Below, in pieces: positions 7,980 through 18,135 of a stretch of DNA of 64,000 bases; within the stretch, counting starts at the first letter, position 1, and each line of letters opens with the position of its first letter. The notes below the pieces were generated by a model. It did not search any database. It had not been told where the DNA came from and saw nothing but the letters and a program-made list of their open reading frames with translations. The DNA is from Bin55 sp965199895 (GTDB taxonomy: Bacteria > Pseudomonadota > Gammaproteobacteria > Pseudomonadales > Azotimanducaceae). The translations under genes and the position numbers were made by a program. The stretch covers positions 186,001-250,000 of the forward strand of contig CBDATJ010000010.1 of assembly GCA_965199895.1 (NCBI GenBank). The letters run 5' to 3'.

Positions 7980-10496
7980 CTACATCTTTAATCGCAGTGT
8001 CATCCCGAATCGACGGCCATTGCGGTTGTTGTACTGGAATCCCCGTGATTGACCGGCTGATGCCAGTTGGAAAGTTGACGGAAGTGGTGATGGTCCAATC
8101 TGGAAACTGTTCACACCGAGTGCGTCGATAAATCTCAAAACTCCTAGAGGTGAATCGTCATCCAAGAGATTCTTACCCCAGACAGTTAGTGAATATCTGC
8201 CATTGTCAAATCGCATAGCTAATTTAGCTCCGACTTCAAAACTAGCACCAGTCTCAGCTAGATTCTGGACTTGTGCATAACGACTCGCCATATAAGAACT
8301 GTCAATACTAAAGGTACCGTCAGCGTCCGCACCAAACGTAAAGTCGTAGTCCATAAACAACACTAACTGATGTGGAGTTTGTCGTGGAACTTGCTGACCA
8401 TCGAGATTACCGTCACCATAAACCAGAGCATGGGTATTTTCTGAACCTTCAGTGAACTCTGCATTGGTATAAGCGTAGTTACCACCTAGGACTACATTTG
8501 CCAGTTGGGGTGGCGAGTAGGTCATTTCGGTTTCGATTCCAAAGATTGCAACTTCGCCCAGATTAGCAGTTGCTGAACCCACGGTGCCAGTTGCTCCCAA
8601 AGCAGCTAAGTTCTCAGTAAGCTGATAACCATCAATGATTGAACGGAAGAATGTGAAATTGAAGATTCCGAGTCCGTTATTGAAGCTACTCTTCATTCCT
8701 GCTTCAAACACAAGTGCATCTTCCTCTAAAAAAGAACCAAAACCCAATAATTGCGATGCTTCGTTGTTAAACCCGCCTGGTTTGGTGCCAGTGGAGATGA
8801 TTCCGTAGAACATTCGAGTGTCGGTCATTTGGTAATCAAGTGTAACTCGAGGTGTGAACGCGGTGAACTCTTCATTTTGGACAAAGGTTGTTCCACAATC
8901 ATCATCGGGATCACTGGGATCTGGTTCACAGTAGATCTTGTGAGTCTCTTGTGTAATCTCTTCTGTAGCTTGTCTTACCTCCAATGACACCGTCATTTGA
9001 TCGTTGAAATCTTGGCTAATTGATGCAAAGAAAGCATTATTGGTCGTTTCGCTATCAATGGGGTTTGAAGGTCCATATGAAAATGACACAAGTGGAACAA
9101 CAAAGAATCTACCGAGTGCTTGTGCCACTTCTCGGTGTGCTTGGTCCCATGAATTGCGTGCTGCTTGATAGTAACGGTTATTTTCTCCACCTTCAAACCG
9201 CCCTGCGAGAGAACGATCTGTCTTGTCGCTTTGGTAGATGAAGAATCCAGCTCTCCAACGTGTCGCCATATCCACATCGGAGTCGTATCTCATTTCGAAG
9301 ATTGATGTTTCGGTTAAGTCATCGTCATTGGTCGTAAAGTCGAATGGAACAATACCGACTCCAAATGGAGCTCCGGGTGGTCCGAGCGGGAAAGGACCAA
9401 AGATTCGAGCATTCGCAAACTCACCAGGTTGCCCATCGCTATCAAGTTCATCTCGAAATTCTTCTTCATTCTGACCATAAGTAGCGTGGAGTGAACCGCC
9501 ATTAGGGAGAGCTAAGTCGGCGTTAATCGAAAAGTAGGAGTCATCGCGTTCAATCCCCCCGCCTTCACCCAATGTATCAGAAATCTGCTCACTACCACTG
9601 GGATTTGGATCTTCTGTAGGTACTTCACCCGAATAGAAGGGTTGTGCCTGGGATTGATTACTGTTTAGGTAAGTCCCTCCCGGTACATTGATGTTGAGGT
9701 CATCAAAACCCAGCAATCCAATTGGGAAGTGCCCGTCATCATCTGTGTTCGTTGCGAATCTAAAATTCACCTCCAAAGCATCCGACAGCATTGCTTTGAT
9801 GGATGCTGAGAACGTTCTAGACGATTCGTTTCCTACTGAAGGATTCTCGTTAGAAGAGTTATCAAACTCACTGTCAAAGTCGTAAGAACGGTAGGATAGG
9901 TTGTAGTAAACGGCATCCTGAGCTAACGGTCCACTAAAGTTCAACAATAATTGCTGGTGGCCATACTGACCAAATTCAGCGGTCAGGTCTGACTTGAACT
10001 CGTTAGTTGGCTTACGAGTGGTGATATTGATCGCTCCAGAGTAGGTGTTTCTACCGAAGAGAGCACTTTGAGGACCTTTGATAATTTCCATTTGCTCAAT
10101 ATCACCAAAATTCAGTGAACGAATCGAGTGGGCGACGTTAACACCATCAATGAAGACGGAAACACCGCTCGCTCCTAGAATATTTGCTTGTCCCCGGATG
10201 ATAGGCCGGTCAAATTGCCTGCCAAAGGGAGTGTCAAAAACAAAACCCGCGACTTTTCGCGAGGCATCTTCAATGTTGTAAATTGCTCCATCGATCAGTT
10301 CGTCGGCTGTCAGCACGGATACTGATACCGGAACTTCTTGGATATTTTCTTCTACTTTCCTAGCAGTAACGACAATGGTTTCGACATCGTCGTCTGCCTC
10401 TTCGCTATCTTGTGCTAGAACTATGGATCCGTTGCTCAAAGGCATCGCAACCAATAAACCTAGGGCTGTTGCAAGATAGTACCTTTTGAATTTCAT
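7980..10496 (-). CDS. TonB-dependent outer-membrane receptor
   Basis: The product has 838 residues. It has a signal peptide (hydrophobic residues 8-28, ending VLAQ), then an acidic stretch and the TonB box-like ETIVVTARKVEEN. The plug domain (about 45-165) contains QEVPVSVSVLTADEL, PIIRGQ and IEIIKGPQSALFGRN-type motifs. The remainder is a 22-strand barrel ending in an aromatic-rich GMTLRLKM. It takes up a substrate across the outer membrane with energy from TonB. A ribosome site AGGAG lies 8 bases before the ATG. It leads the unit receptor, amine oxidase, GntR, so the substrate may be an amine or a precursor of one (inference). A palindromic AT-rich site lies just upstream. Confidence 0.95.
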   Translation of the reverse strand: MKFKRYYLATALGLLVAMPLSNGSIVLAQDSEEADDDVETIVVTARKVEENIQEVPVSVSVLTADELIDGAIYNIEDASRKVAGFVFDTPFGRQFDRPIIRGQANILGASGVSVFIDGVNVAHSIRSLNFGDIEQMEIIKGPQSALFGRNTYSGAINITTRKPTNEFKSDLTAEFGQYGHQQLLLNFSGPLAQDAVYYNLSYRSYDFDSEFDNSSNENPSVGNESSRTFSASIKAMLSDALEVNFRFATNTDDDGHFPIGLLGFDDLNINVPGGTYLNSNQSQAQPFYSGEVPTEDPNPSGSEQISDTLGEGGGIERDDSYFSINADLALPNGGSLHATYGQNEEEFRDELDSDGQPGEFANARIFGPFPLGPPGAPFGVGIVPFDFTTNDDDLTETSIFEMRYDSDVDMATRWRAGFFIYQSDKTDRSLAGRFEGGENNRYYQAARNSWDQAHREVAQALGRFFVVPLVSFSYGPSNPIDSETTNNAFFASISQDFNDQMTVSLEVRQATEEITQETHKIYCEPDPSDPDDDCGTTFVQNEEFTAFTPRVTLDYQMTDTRMFYGIISTGTKPGGFNNEASQLLGFGSFLEEDALVFEAGMKSSFNNGLGIFNFTFFRSIIDGYQLTENLAALGATGTVGSATANLGEVAIFGIETEMTYSPPQLANVVLGGNYAYTNAEFTEGSENTHALVYGDGNLDGQQVPRQTPHQLVLFMDYDFTFGADADGTFSIDSSYMASRYAQVQNLAETGASFEVGAKLAMRFDNGRYSLTVWGKNLLDDDSPLGVLRFIDALGVNSFQIGPSPLPSTFQLASAGQSRGFQYNNRNGRRFGMTLRLKM

Positions 10497-10539
10497 GGGT
10501 CTACTCCTGTGGCTACAGAAATGGGAGATTACTTCTATG

Positions 10540-10563
10540 AATATATCATTATATCAATATATT
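10540..10563. promoter_or_regulatory. AT-rich inverted repeat, candidate operator
   Basis: Two 7-base arms, AATATAT and ATATATT, are separated by 10 bases. They lie 44-67 bases upstream of the receptor start, in the space shared with the divergent restriction gene. Its position would suit a repressor such as the GntR protein encoded in the same unit. AT-rich palindromes also occur by chance, so this is only a candidate. Confidence 0.3.
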
Positions 10564-10728
10564 AAACTTTGGAACTTTTCTACACTATTTCTCCATTTTC
10601 TTTAGCCACCAAAATCAATCGTAAATCTCTTGTTCGTTATAACACCTCCTTGCCTCTATCTTGTGTGGTACAAATCCAAAGATTGATAACGTTTGTATTC
10701 AATAGCGATAGCTTGGAGCTACGTCACC

Positions 10729-13584
10729 TTGACAAATAAAGTAGGGAAACGATGGATTCTCAATTCTCCATACGAAGAACCCTCTCGTTACTGGGATCTA
10801 GATATCTGGGGCAGAGCGACTGAAGACGAAAAAGAAGGTCGTCGAGAGAGTTCTGCCCGTGTTCCCGTCCCCAATGCTGCTGCCGAAGAAGTACGAACCG
10901 ATATTGAACCTCATGCGACGATAAACCAACTTCGTCAGCAAGTGCAGAAGTGGCGAAACTTGGGTTACCCAGGATCTAGTAGCATCTCTAGAGATCTACT
11001 TGAGTTCTTCGCTGATGACGACCTAGAACAGCGTCCTTTCTTTTGTCAGCGTGAATGTCTCGAAACGCTCATTTGGCTATTGGAAGCTGGTCGATCACAA
11101 AATGACCCAGAGACATCCGCATGGCGAAATTCTTACGAACACACAGAACATGAAAGTCGGAAATGGAACGACGGAATATTTCGCTTAGCGTTCAAGATGG
11201 CGACAGGTACCGGGAAAACCAAAGTAATGGCCATGATGCTGGCGTGGTTGGTACTGGTACGAAAAGTAGAAAACGTGCTACTGATTACCCCAAACTTGAC
11301 AATCAAAGACCAATTACACAAACTCGCCGAAGATACTAGAAAAATTGTTCCTGATAAGTACAGAGATGGAATTTCTCGTCTGAAGCTAACGGTCATGAAT
11401 TTTCAAGCTTTTGTTCCTCGTGAACAGTTCGGTTTTCGAGATCCACCTAGTAAAGGATTTAGATTAGCAGTGGGAGCAGACACTGAAGAAATTCTTGAGG
11501 AACCTCAAGAGATGCTGGATCGTCTTGTTGATGGCTTTCGGACTCAAAAGAAGTTTGTGGTCATCAATGATGAAGCGCATCACTGTCGATTTACGCCGAA
11601 GATGGCCAAGGAGAGAAGCGAAGGAAATCGTGATCGCAAAGATCGCATGTTGTGGGCTCAAACCATCAAGCACCTCCATTCTCTAGACTTACTTGACATG
11701 GTTTTGGATTTATCTGCGACACCTATGTACCTGGATAAACAAAAGGGAATGGACTCGGTATTGTTTCCTTGGACCATTACTGATTTTCCCTTGTTGGAGG
11801 CAATTGAAAGCGGTCTCGTCAAGATTCCGAGGTTACCGATGTTGGACAATGTCAGTGGAGATGTAGCTCGCCACGTCTATAGACACACTGATGACAAGAA
11901 TCTTCGTTGTACAGAGCTACCTAATGCGCTACGTCAGCTATTGACCTCTCTCGCAGAACATCACGAACGTGAAGCCAAGGATCCTTGGATTAATGACAGA
12001 AATGTTGAACCAGTTTTGATTGTGGTAGCGAACACCATAGCAAACGCATATGAGTTGTACAAGTGGATCGCAGGCTACGAAAGGAACGGTAAATGGGTTC
12101 AGGGCAACCTTCGCCAATTCTCCAATGTTTGTTCAAACAAACTTGAACCTAAAGAAAATCCACCCACGATGTTAATTGCTTCTCAACTTGAAGATTTAGT
12201 AGTGACCAATAAGAATGTTGAAGACACCATACTTGAGCAACAGATCAAGGTACATGCGAGAAATCTTGAAGGCACACGATCCTCTAAAGCTACCTTCAAA
12301 GCACGTTTACGCGAAATGTTCCGGACGGTGGGGAAAAAACACATGCCTGGCGAAAAAATTCAGTGCGTTATTTCAGTATCGATGCTAACCGAGGGGTGGG
12401 ACTGCAGAAATGTGACCAGCATTTTTGGGTTCCGAGAATTTGGATCTTCACTCTTGTGTGAGCAAGTAGTAGGTCGTTCATTGAGGCGTACTGAACATTG
12501 GATTCAAGAGGACGGTATGCTCACCGAATGTTATGCAGACATTCTTGGCGTACCATTTGACTTCTTAACCCCTCGCGAATCTCCCTTGATTTCAAAAAAC
12601 GAGTTAATTGAAGTCCAATCCATACCAGATCGTTTCGAGGAGTACAACATCGATTTCCCTTGCTTGATTGGCTATAAATACGAAGTCAAACAAGTGGGAT
12701 CTATTGAGTTATCTCTCAAGAATATTCGGGAGTTTGCACCGGGTGCGACCTGCATCGACGATATTGAACTTTCGGGTGCTATCGGGGAAACCGCTAACTT
12801 ATCAATTGACCATACATCGCCAAATACCGCGATTTGGAACATAGCTAGTCTGTGTACTGAACGATATATGAGAGATTGGTACAAGACAGAGCGGCGACCC
12901 CAACTGATGCCGAAAAAGCAAGAAGTATTTCGTCAATTTGTAGAAGTTGTTAAAGAGTGGTCTAGTCACCCTATGGTGACACTAGACCCAGACTCTGTTT
13001 CGCTTAATACTCAATCACCCAATCAGTACACACAAGCGGCAGTGAACGAGATCTTTAACGCGATTGCTCTGAGCACGATGGACTGGTCAATCAGCCTAAC
13101 TGCAATCCTAGACAAAGATGTTCCAACCCGATCTACCCGCAACATCTTTTATTGGTCGGCAAAGTCTCACAGACATACCACTAAGAGCTCAGAAATCGAT
13201 ATTGCAGCTTGTGATTCCTCCTCTGAAGTTGAGTGTGCACGAATATTGGACAGCCACACAGCTATTAAACGTTGGGCCCGAAACGAGCGGTTAGGATTCA
13301 ATGTTCCTTGGTACGACGAACAAACACTCAGATGGCGTAAGTATGAACCTGATTTCATTGCTCAAGCCAAAAACGCAGATGGGGAGACGGTCAATCTCAT
13401 CATCGAATTTAAAGGCGTTGAGGATCGGGTTGCGATAAAGAAACGTCAATTCACAGAAGAGAATTGGATCCCTGCTGTATCGAAAATACCGGAATGGTCT
13501 GAACGTGGGGACTGGAGATACCTATATTTGACTGATCGGGACCCAGCTTACATCCATCGACAAATTGCAGGAATATTAACTTAG
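10729..13584 (+). CDS. res: Type III restriction enzyme, Res (helicase-nuclease) subunit
   Basis: The product is a superfamily 2 helicase of about 951 residues with a C-terminal nuclease. It has Walker A ATGTGKTKV near 158-166, Walker B NDEAHH near 281, the LSATPMY motif near 332, and the motif VI region EQVVGRSLRR near 580. Near the C-terminus, the pair EPDFIAQ and IIEFKG gives a PD-(D/E)xK nuclease site. N-terminal residues around NSPYEEPSRYWDL resemble the BPTD_3080-type Res family, from memory. The frame is open to a TTG at 10693, but I prefer the TTG at 10729 because a GGAG lies 10 bases upstream; there is no ATG nearby. The partner methylase follows after 12 bp. The order res-mod is the reverse of the classical EcoPI layout. 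Confidence 0.93.
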   Translation: MTNKVGKRWILNSPYEEPSRYWDLDIWGRATEDEKEGRRESSARVPVPNAAAEEVRTDIEPHATINQLRQQVQKWRNLGYPGSSSISRDLLEFFADDDLEQRPFFCQRECLETLIWLLEAGRSQNDPETSAWRNSYEHTEHESRKWNDGIFRLAFKMATGTGKTKVMAMMLAWLVLVRKVENVLLITPNLTIKDQLHKLAEDTRKIVPDKYRDGISRLKLTVMNFQAFVPREQFGFRDPPSKGFRLAVGADTEEILEEPQEMLDRLVDGFRTQKKFVVINDEAHHCRFTPKMAKERSEGNRDRKDRMLWAQTIKHLHSLDLLDMVLDLSATPMYLDKQKGMDSVLFPWTITDFPLLEAIESGLVKIPRLPMLDNVSGDVARHVYRHTDDKNLRCTELPNALRQLLTSLAEHHEREAKDPWINDRNVEPVLIVVANTIANAYELYKWIAGYERNGKWVQGNLRQFSNVCSNKLEPKENPPTMLIASQLEDLVVTNKNVEDTILEQQIKVHARNLEGTRSSKATFKARLREMFRTVGKKHMPGEKIQCVISVSMLTEGWDCRNVTSIFGFREFGSSLLCEQVVGRSLRRTEHWIQEDGMLTECYADILGVPFDFLTPRESPLISKNELIEVQSIPDRFEEYNIDFPCLIGYKYEVKQVGSIELSLKNIREFAPGATCIDDIELSGAIGETANLSIDHTSPNTAIWNIASLCTERYMRDWYKTERRPQLMPKKQEVFRQFVEVVKEWSSHPMVTLDPDSVSLNTQSPNQYTQAAVNEIFNAIALSTMDWSISLTAILDKDVPTRSTRNIFYWSAKSHRHTTKSSEIDIAACDSSSEVECARILDSHTAIKRWARNERLGFNVPWYDEQTLRWRKYEPDFIAQAKNADGETVNLIIEFKGVEDRVAIKKRQFTEENWIPAVSKIPEWSERGDWRYLYLTDRDPAYIHRQIAGILT

Positions 13585-13596
13585 ATCATTGAGCAT

Positions 13597-16167
13597 ATGT
13601 CAAAGAAAAACACACCCCAAATAGTTGACTCGCTAAAGCACCAGAGTAGTTCTCGATCCAATCTACCTACAGACCAAGTCGATCCTTATATGGGACCGGA
13701 GGACCGGGAACCTATTTACTATAAACCAGACATTCGCAACAGAAGAGAACCTGTACTATCTTGGGATAGAGAAGACAGATTGGAAGATCTCGAAACCTCT
13801 GCATATCCTCTTTACATCCACGAAAAAGTTCATCCCCAGAACTGGGTTAGACAACTTCAATCCGTTAACACAGATGAAATCAATAGTGAAGAAGGATCAG
13901 CTAAAGATCTGTTTTCAGACTTTAACGGTCTGCCTGAAGATGCCACCTACAAGTGGTATGAATACGAAGGAAACTGGCAGAACCGAGTAATTAAAGGAGA
14001 CTCTGTTTCGGTTATGGCTTCCCTTGCTGCTAAAGAGGGATACGGTAATGGTTCAAAAGGTGTACAAATGTTTTTTTTCGACCCGCCTTTTGGGATAAAG
14101 TTCAACTCTAACTTTCAACCGAGAACAGACTCCATCTCGGTAACTGACAAGGTCGAATCGGTTCCTTCAGAACCAGATGCGGTACGGCCATTTAGAGACA
14201 CCTACAAGAATGGTATTCACTCCTACTTAGATCAGATCTATCGTATCGCCAACTATGCTCGAAGAATCTTGTTGGATACCGGTAGCTTCTTTATGCAGAT
14301 TGGCGATGAGAACGTCAATCGTTGTGCTTTGATACTAGATGAAGTGTTTGGTGCTGAAAATAGGGTTTCGATGATCCAATTTCAAACGACCAGTCAAGCA
14401 TCAAGCAAGTTGTTACCTAATGTGGGAAATTTTTTGCTCTGGTATTGCAAAGATGTTCAACAAATAAAGTACTTTCACTTGTACGAAGAAATAAACTCAA
14501 TGACAGAGCTTGTAGAGTTCTTTTCTTGGCACGCGATGGTTGAGGACAGCAGTGGTAATGTTCGCTCTCTAACTCCTGAAGAACGAAAACATCCAGAAAC
14601 TATAGATGTTCAGGACCTACGCTTGTTCCAAAGAAAAAGCTTGTGCTCTCAGGGAATATCAACGACAGGACGTTCCGAGCCATTTCATTGGAGAGGACAA
14701 GAATGGCACGTGACACCAAATTCACATTGGGCAGTGTCTCACGAAGGACTTGAGGCATTAGCAGAACAAAATCGTCTGGTGGGATTACCTCAGAATTCAT
14801 CACTATATTCGCGAAAATATACAAACGAAATTCCAGGACGAAAGATCAACAATTTTTGGTCTTCCCAAATGTTCTCCCAAGATAAGCACTATGTAGTAGA
14901 AACAGCAGTATCAGCGATTGAGCGTTGCATCTTGATGACAACCGAACCGGGTGATCTGGTCATGGACATTACCTGTGGCTCGGGAACAACTGCATTCGTT
15001 GCCGAAAAGTGGGGGCGTAGATGGATGACCTGTGACAGTTCATCGGTACCAATTCAACTGGTGAGGCAAAGACTCTTGACCGGAATTTATGACTGGTATC
15101 TTCTGGCAAATTCAAAAGAAGGACAAAAGAAAGAAGCCGAACTCTCAGGAAATACTACACCTACTTTGGATGGTGAGGATCGACCTGTTGATCCTTCCAA
15201 AGGGTTTGTGTACGAAAGAGTTCCAAAGGTGTCAGCAGCAATCCTAGCTTACAAACAAAAAGTTCCACCCACGTTGTTGAGGAACAAACCCATCAAAAGA
15301 AGAGGGATCACACGTGTTTCTGGTCCGTTTACAGTCGAGAGTATATCTCCCTATCGTATTGAGAGCCTCAATCAATCTACTTCTACGAATTCCGTAAGTG
15401 TCCAAGCTGTCGTTGATGCGCTCATAGTGAGTGGTATTGCAATTGGAAATGACAGAGTCTCAGTGGAAGCAGTCGAACCCGGTCAGCCTCATCAGTTTCT
15501 CACTCACACTGCAGATGTAGTGTATTCTGACCAAACCAGAAAACGAGCTGTACTTGCTATCGTATCTGATGACCAAACCGTTCCCCAGAGTCTCATCGAC
15601 AGTGCTGCAGATGATGTTGCTCGAACTTCTGCTGATGTCTTGATCGTGATCGCATTTGCATTTACTGCAGATACTCGAAACGAACGACGCTATTCTCTTG
15701 GTAGACTGGATATCATCAAAGCGCAAGCGAATCGTGATTTGATGATTCCTCCTCTAAAAAATCGTCCAACAGACCGAGCCATTGTCGCAATCGGAGATCC
15801 AGAGGTCAAACTACATCAAGAAGAATCGGGTAAAGTCTCCATGGAAATCTGTGGTTGGGACACATATGATCCCTCAACCGGAAACGTGAAAAGGGGTAAT
15901 CAGAAGGATGTTGATACTTGGTTACTCGATATCAACTACAACGGCAAATCCTTCTACGCGAATCGAATTCACTTTCCGAACAAAGCAAAAGATCGTCAAC
16001 TCACCAGATTAAAGAAGGCAATAGCACGATCTCTCAACCCCAAAGAGTGGGATGCAGTTCTTTCGTGTCGATCTACTCCTTTTTCTAAACCAGAAACAGG
16101 TCAAGTAGCCGTACGAATCATTACCACAACGGGTACTGAGATGACCACTGTGATAAATGTGAACTAA
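13597..16167 (+). CDS. mod: Type III DNA methyltransferase, Mod subunit (beta-class)
   Basis: The product has 856 residues. The catalytic motif IV FFDPPFGIKFN (about 161-170) comes before the AdoMet-binding motif I DITCGSGTTAFVAE (about 454-467), which is the beta-class order of Type III and related N6-adenine or N4-cytosine methylases. The target-recognition part would lie between them (roughly 220-430). A long C-terminal extension (about 550-856) is not recognised and may bind Res or DNA. It sits 12 bp after the res stop, so the two form one operon. It protects host DNA at the sites the Res/Mod complex recognises. No specificity can be read from sequence. Confidence 0.93.
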   Translation: MSKKNTPQIVDSLKHQSSSRSNLPTDQVDPYMGPEDREPIYYKPDIRNRREPVLSWDREDRLEDLETSAYPLYIHEKVHPQNWVRQLQSVNTDEINSEEGSAKDLFSDFNGLPEDATYKWYEYEGNWQNRVIKGDSVSVMASLAAKEGYGNGSKGVQMFFFDPPFGIKFNSNFQPRTDSISVTDKVESVPSEPDAVRPFRDTYKNGIHSYLDQIYRIANYARRILLDTGSFFMQIGDENVNRCALILDEVFGAENRVSMIQFQTTSQASSKLLPNVGNFLLWYCKDVQQIKYFHLYEEINSMTELVEFFSWHAMVEDSSGNVRSLTPEERKHPETIDVQDLRLFQRKSLCSQGISTTGRSEPFHWRGQEWHVTPNSHWAVSHEGLEALAEQNRLVGLPQNSSLYSRKYTNEIPGRKINNFWSSQMFSQDKHYVVETAVSAIERCILMTTEPGDLVMDITCGSGTTAFVAEKWGRRWMTCDSSSVPIQLVRQRLLTGIYDWYLLANSKEGQKKEAELSGNTTPTLDGEDRPVDPSKGFVYERVPKVSAAILAYKQKVPPTLLRNKPIKRRGITRVSGPFTVESISPYRIESLNQSTSTNSVSVQAVVDALIVSGIAIGNDRVSVEAVEPGQPHQFLTHTADVVYSDQTRKRAVLAIVSDDQTVPQSLIDSAADDVARTSADVLIVIAFAFTADTRNERRYSLGRLDIIKAQANRDLMIPPLKNRPTDRAIVAIGDPEVKLHQEESGKVSMEICGWDTYDPSTGNVKRGNQKDVDTWLLDINYNGKSFYANRIHFPNKAKDRQLTRLKKAIARSLNPKEWDAVLSCRSTPFSKPETGQVAVRIITTTGTEMTTVINVN

Positions 16168-16189
16168 CTGAATTAATTTCAGCTCAAGT

Positions 16190-16571
16190 TGGATGGTCAT
16201 GGGCTGTCTCAATTAACCTGAAAGAATGAGGATGGTGCGTTCAGTCAAGAAGAACTAGAGACTATTGCTCCTGAAATCGAACATGCGCAATCCATGGGAA
16301 TTGATTGGGGTGGACCGGTACCTGCTGACGTAGTCTCTCATCAAGCTCTACAACTTCAAGAGCTTTGACACAATCATTTGCATGTAGCACGATCAAGGAC
16401 ATGCCTCCTTGAAACTTTTGGGATTCAACCGTGCAGTGAAGTAAGTCTGGGACTACCAATCGTTGGTCTTCTGTGGATCAGGAACAACCTTTATCTTGCT
16501 TGGTAAGGCGAAGCATGTCTGACTTTCTTGCCAACGATCTTTCTTTAGCAACTAGGATGGTGGCTGCCTAG
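16190..16571 (+). pseudogene. pdxA: Remnant of pdxA (4-hydroxythreonine-4-phosphate dehydrogenase), 3' part
   Basis: No intact frame exists here, but the C-terminal third of PdxA can be read across three frames. Readable pieces are EDGAFSQEELETIAPEIE and MGIDWGGPVPADVV from about 16228 to 16335. HDQGHASLKLLGFNRAV follows at 16388-16438 in another frame, after an in-frame stop. The tail LSLATRMVAA plus a stop ends at 16571. PdxA has HxGExG, GPxPAD and MYHDQG motifs in this order, the last with a metal-binding His. Several frameshifts and stops make it clearly dead. The 5' two thirds are absent, with the mod gene ending just upstream. It converges with lnt, whose stop overlaps its tail. Confidence 0.85.
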
Positions 16572-18121
16572 GAACCAGACTTCTTCAGCTGATCGGAGTA
16601 TTTGGGATCTCGCACAGGGATTTGACTCAACAGAAACGGTAGGGCAACCACAACCACCATCATCACATATAGGTACCAACCAAACGTGATTCGATGCAAG
16701 AACAAATACGGCGTTATTCCTTCCATTATCTGAATATCTTCCATCAGAACTGCACGAGTATGTTGGGGTAATGAGTTTATGACCTTCCCTTTTGGATCTA
16801 CTACTACGGTAATTCCACTGGTGGTACTACGAATAAGGTATCGACCCGACTCAAGTGAGCGCATACGGGCTATTTGCATATGTTGCCAAAGACCCATGGA
16901 GTTTCCGAACCACCCATCTTCGCTCATAGTGACGATGAAGCTAGAGTCTCTTGAAGTCCGAGCAACATAGTTGGGAAACGCAATTTCGTAGCAGATTGCT
17001 ATCGCCAACTTCATGTCTGCTATATTCATGATTTCAGGCCGTGTATTTGCAGAAACAAGAATCGAAGCAGGCAAGCCCAAAGCATCTAGTAGAGGTTTTA
17101 AAACTGTTCTAAGTGGGACATATTCACCAAACGGAACCAGCTTGATCTTTCGATATCTCTCGTAGTTGCTACCCTCGGGGACAAAACCGAGAGCAGCGTT
17201 ATATGCTGAAACTACTTCACCATTCTCCCTTGTGTCTCCCGAGTCAAAGATTCCTGTTAACAATACCATATCCAGCAAATCAGCTGTTTCTTGGAGACGA
17301 CTGATATTTGCCTTCGTCGAAAACGCAGTCACCGCAGCTTCCGGCCAGACCACTAAATCTGCCTTCTCAATCCCTGCCGACATATTAACGTAGGTCTGAA
17401 ACATCCCACTCGGATCTTGGTAACCTTGCATTTTTTCTTGCATGGTGTAATTGCCTTGAACCAAGGCTACAGTTTTTGATTCCTTTGGTTGAGTCCAGTT
17501 AATTTGCAAAAGCAGCAAACCTAGTATCCAAGGTAATCCTACCAAGGCAGCACTCAAGATAGGGGTTCGTCGCAACTGAAACAGTCCCACTACAACGAAC
17601 AATACAACCAAACTCACCAAGGTAACACTACCAAGGCTCGCCCATCCAGCAAGCCAAGTGTCTACGAAAGCATAGCCGATTTGAAGCCAGGGAAACGCTA
17701 AGTCAAACCAAATCAGGTTGTGAAGTAACTCCCAAAGTAACCAAGCAACTGCAGTGACCATCGGCGTGTATCGATACCACCGACGGTAACCCTTGTGTAC
17801 GAGCAGCATCACCGTAGCAAATAACAGTGCAGCAGCAACCACAAAAAGAGCCGTTATCCCAAAAGAAAGAGTAACTTCGACACCTATTTCATCTCTCAAT
17901 GACATAAAACTGTTGTGAACCCACGAAGTTCCTATTCCGTATTTTCCCAACCCATAAACAAAGAACAACCATAAGAGTCTGGGACTTTTTTCCTCGGAGA
18001 ACTTACCCACGCAAAACACCAATATCCACAACGATAGGATTGCAGCTGGCCAAAAGCCTGTGGGGGCAAAAGCTAGAGGAAATATTGCACCTGCTGCCCA
18101 TGCAGCAAAAACCAAGCGCAA
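16568..18121 (-). CDS. lnt: Apolipoprotein N-acyltransferase
   Basis: The product has 517 residues and performs the last step of lipoprotein maturation, N-acylation of the lipid-modified cysteine in the inner membrane. The N-terminal ~190 residues contain six or so hydrophobic segments. The C-terminal nitrilase-type domain has all three catalytic residues: Glu in VVWPEAAVTAF, Lys in IKLVPFGEYVPL, and Cys in IAICYEIAFPN. A last membrane segment lies near 485-505. The start appears to be TTG at 18121, 14 bp after corC. It ends the unit ybeZ-ybeY-corC-lnt, the conserved gammaproteobacterial order. Confidence 0.96.
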   Translation of the reverse strand: MRLVFAAWAAGAIFPLAFAPTGFWPAAILSLWILVFCVGKFSEEKSPRLLWLFFVYGLGKYGIGTSWVHNSFMSLRDEIGVEVTLSFGITALFVVAAALLFATVMLLVHKGYRRWYRYTPMVTAVAWLLWELLHNLIWFDLAFPWLQIGYAFVDTWLAGWASLGSVTLVSLVVLFVVVGLFQLRRTPILSAALVGLPWILGLLLLQINWTQPKESKTVALVQGNYTMQEKMQGYQDPSGMFQTYVNMSAGIEKADLVVWPEAAVTAFSTKANISRLQETADLLDMVLLTGIFDSGDTRENGEVVSAYNAALGFVPEGSNYERYRKIKLVPFGEYVPLRTVLKPLLDALGLPASILVSANTRPEIMNIADMKLAIAICYEIAFPNYVARTSRDSSFIVTMSEDGWFGNSMGLWQHMQIARMRSLESGRYLIRSTTSGITVVVDPKGKVINSLPQHTRAVLMEDIQIMEGITPYLFLHRITFGWYLYVMMVVVVALPFLLSQIPVRDPKYSDQLKKSGS

Positions 18122-18135
18122 CGAACGGAGTGAAG

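Noticed and set aside
16262..16459. 65-codon minus-strand open frame
   Set aside because: It is antisense to the pdxA remnant, which explains the sequence better.
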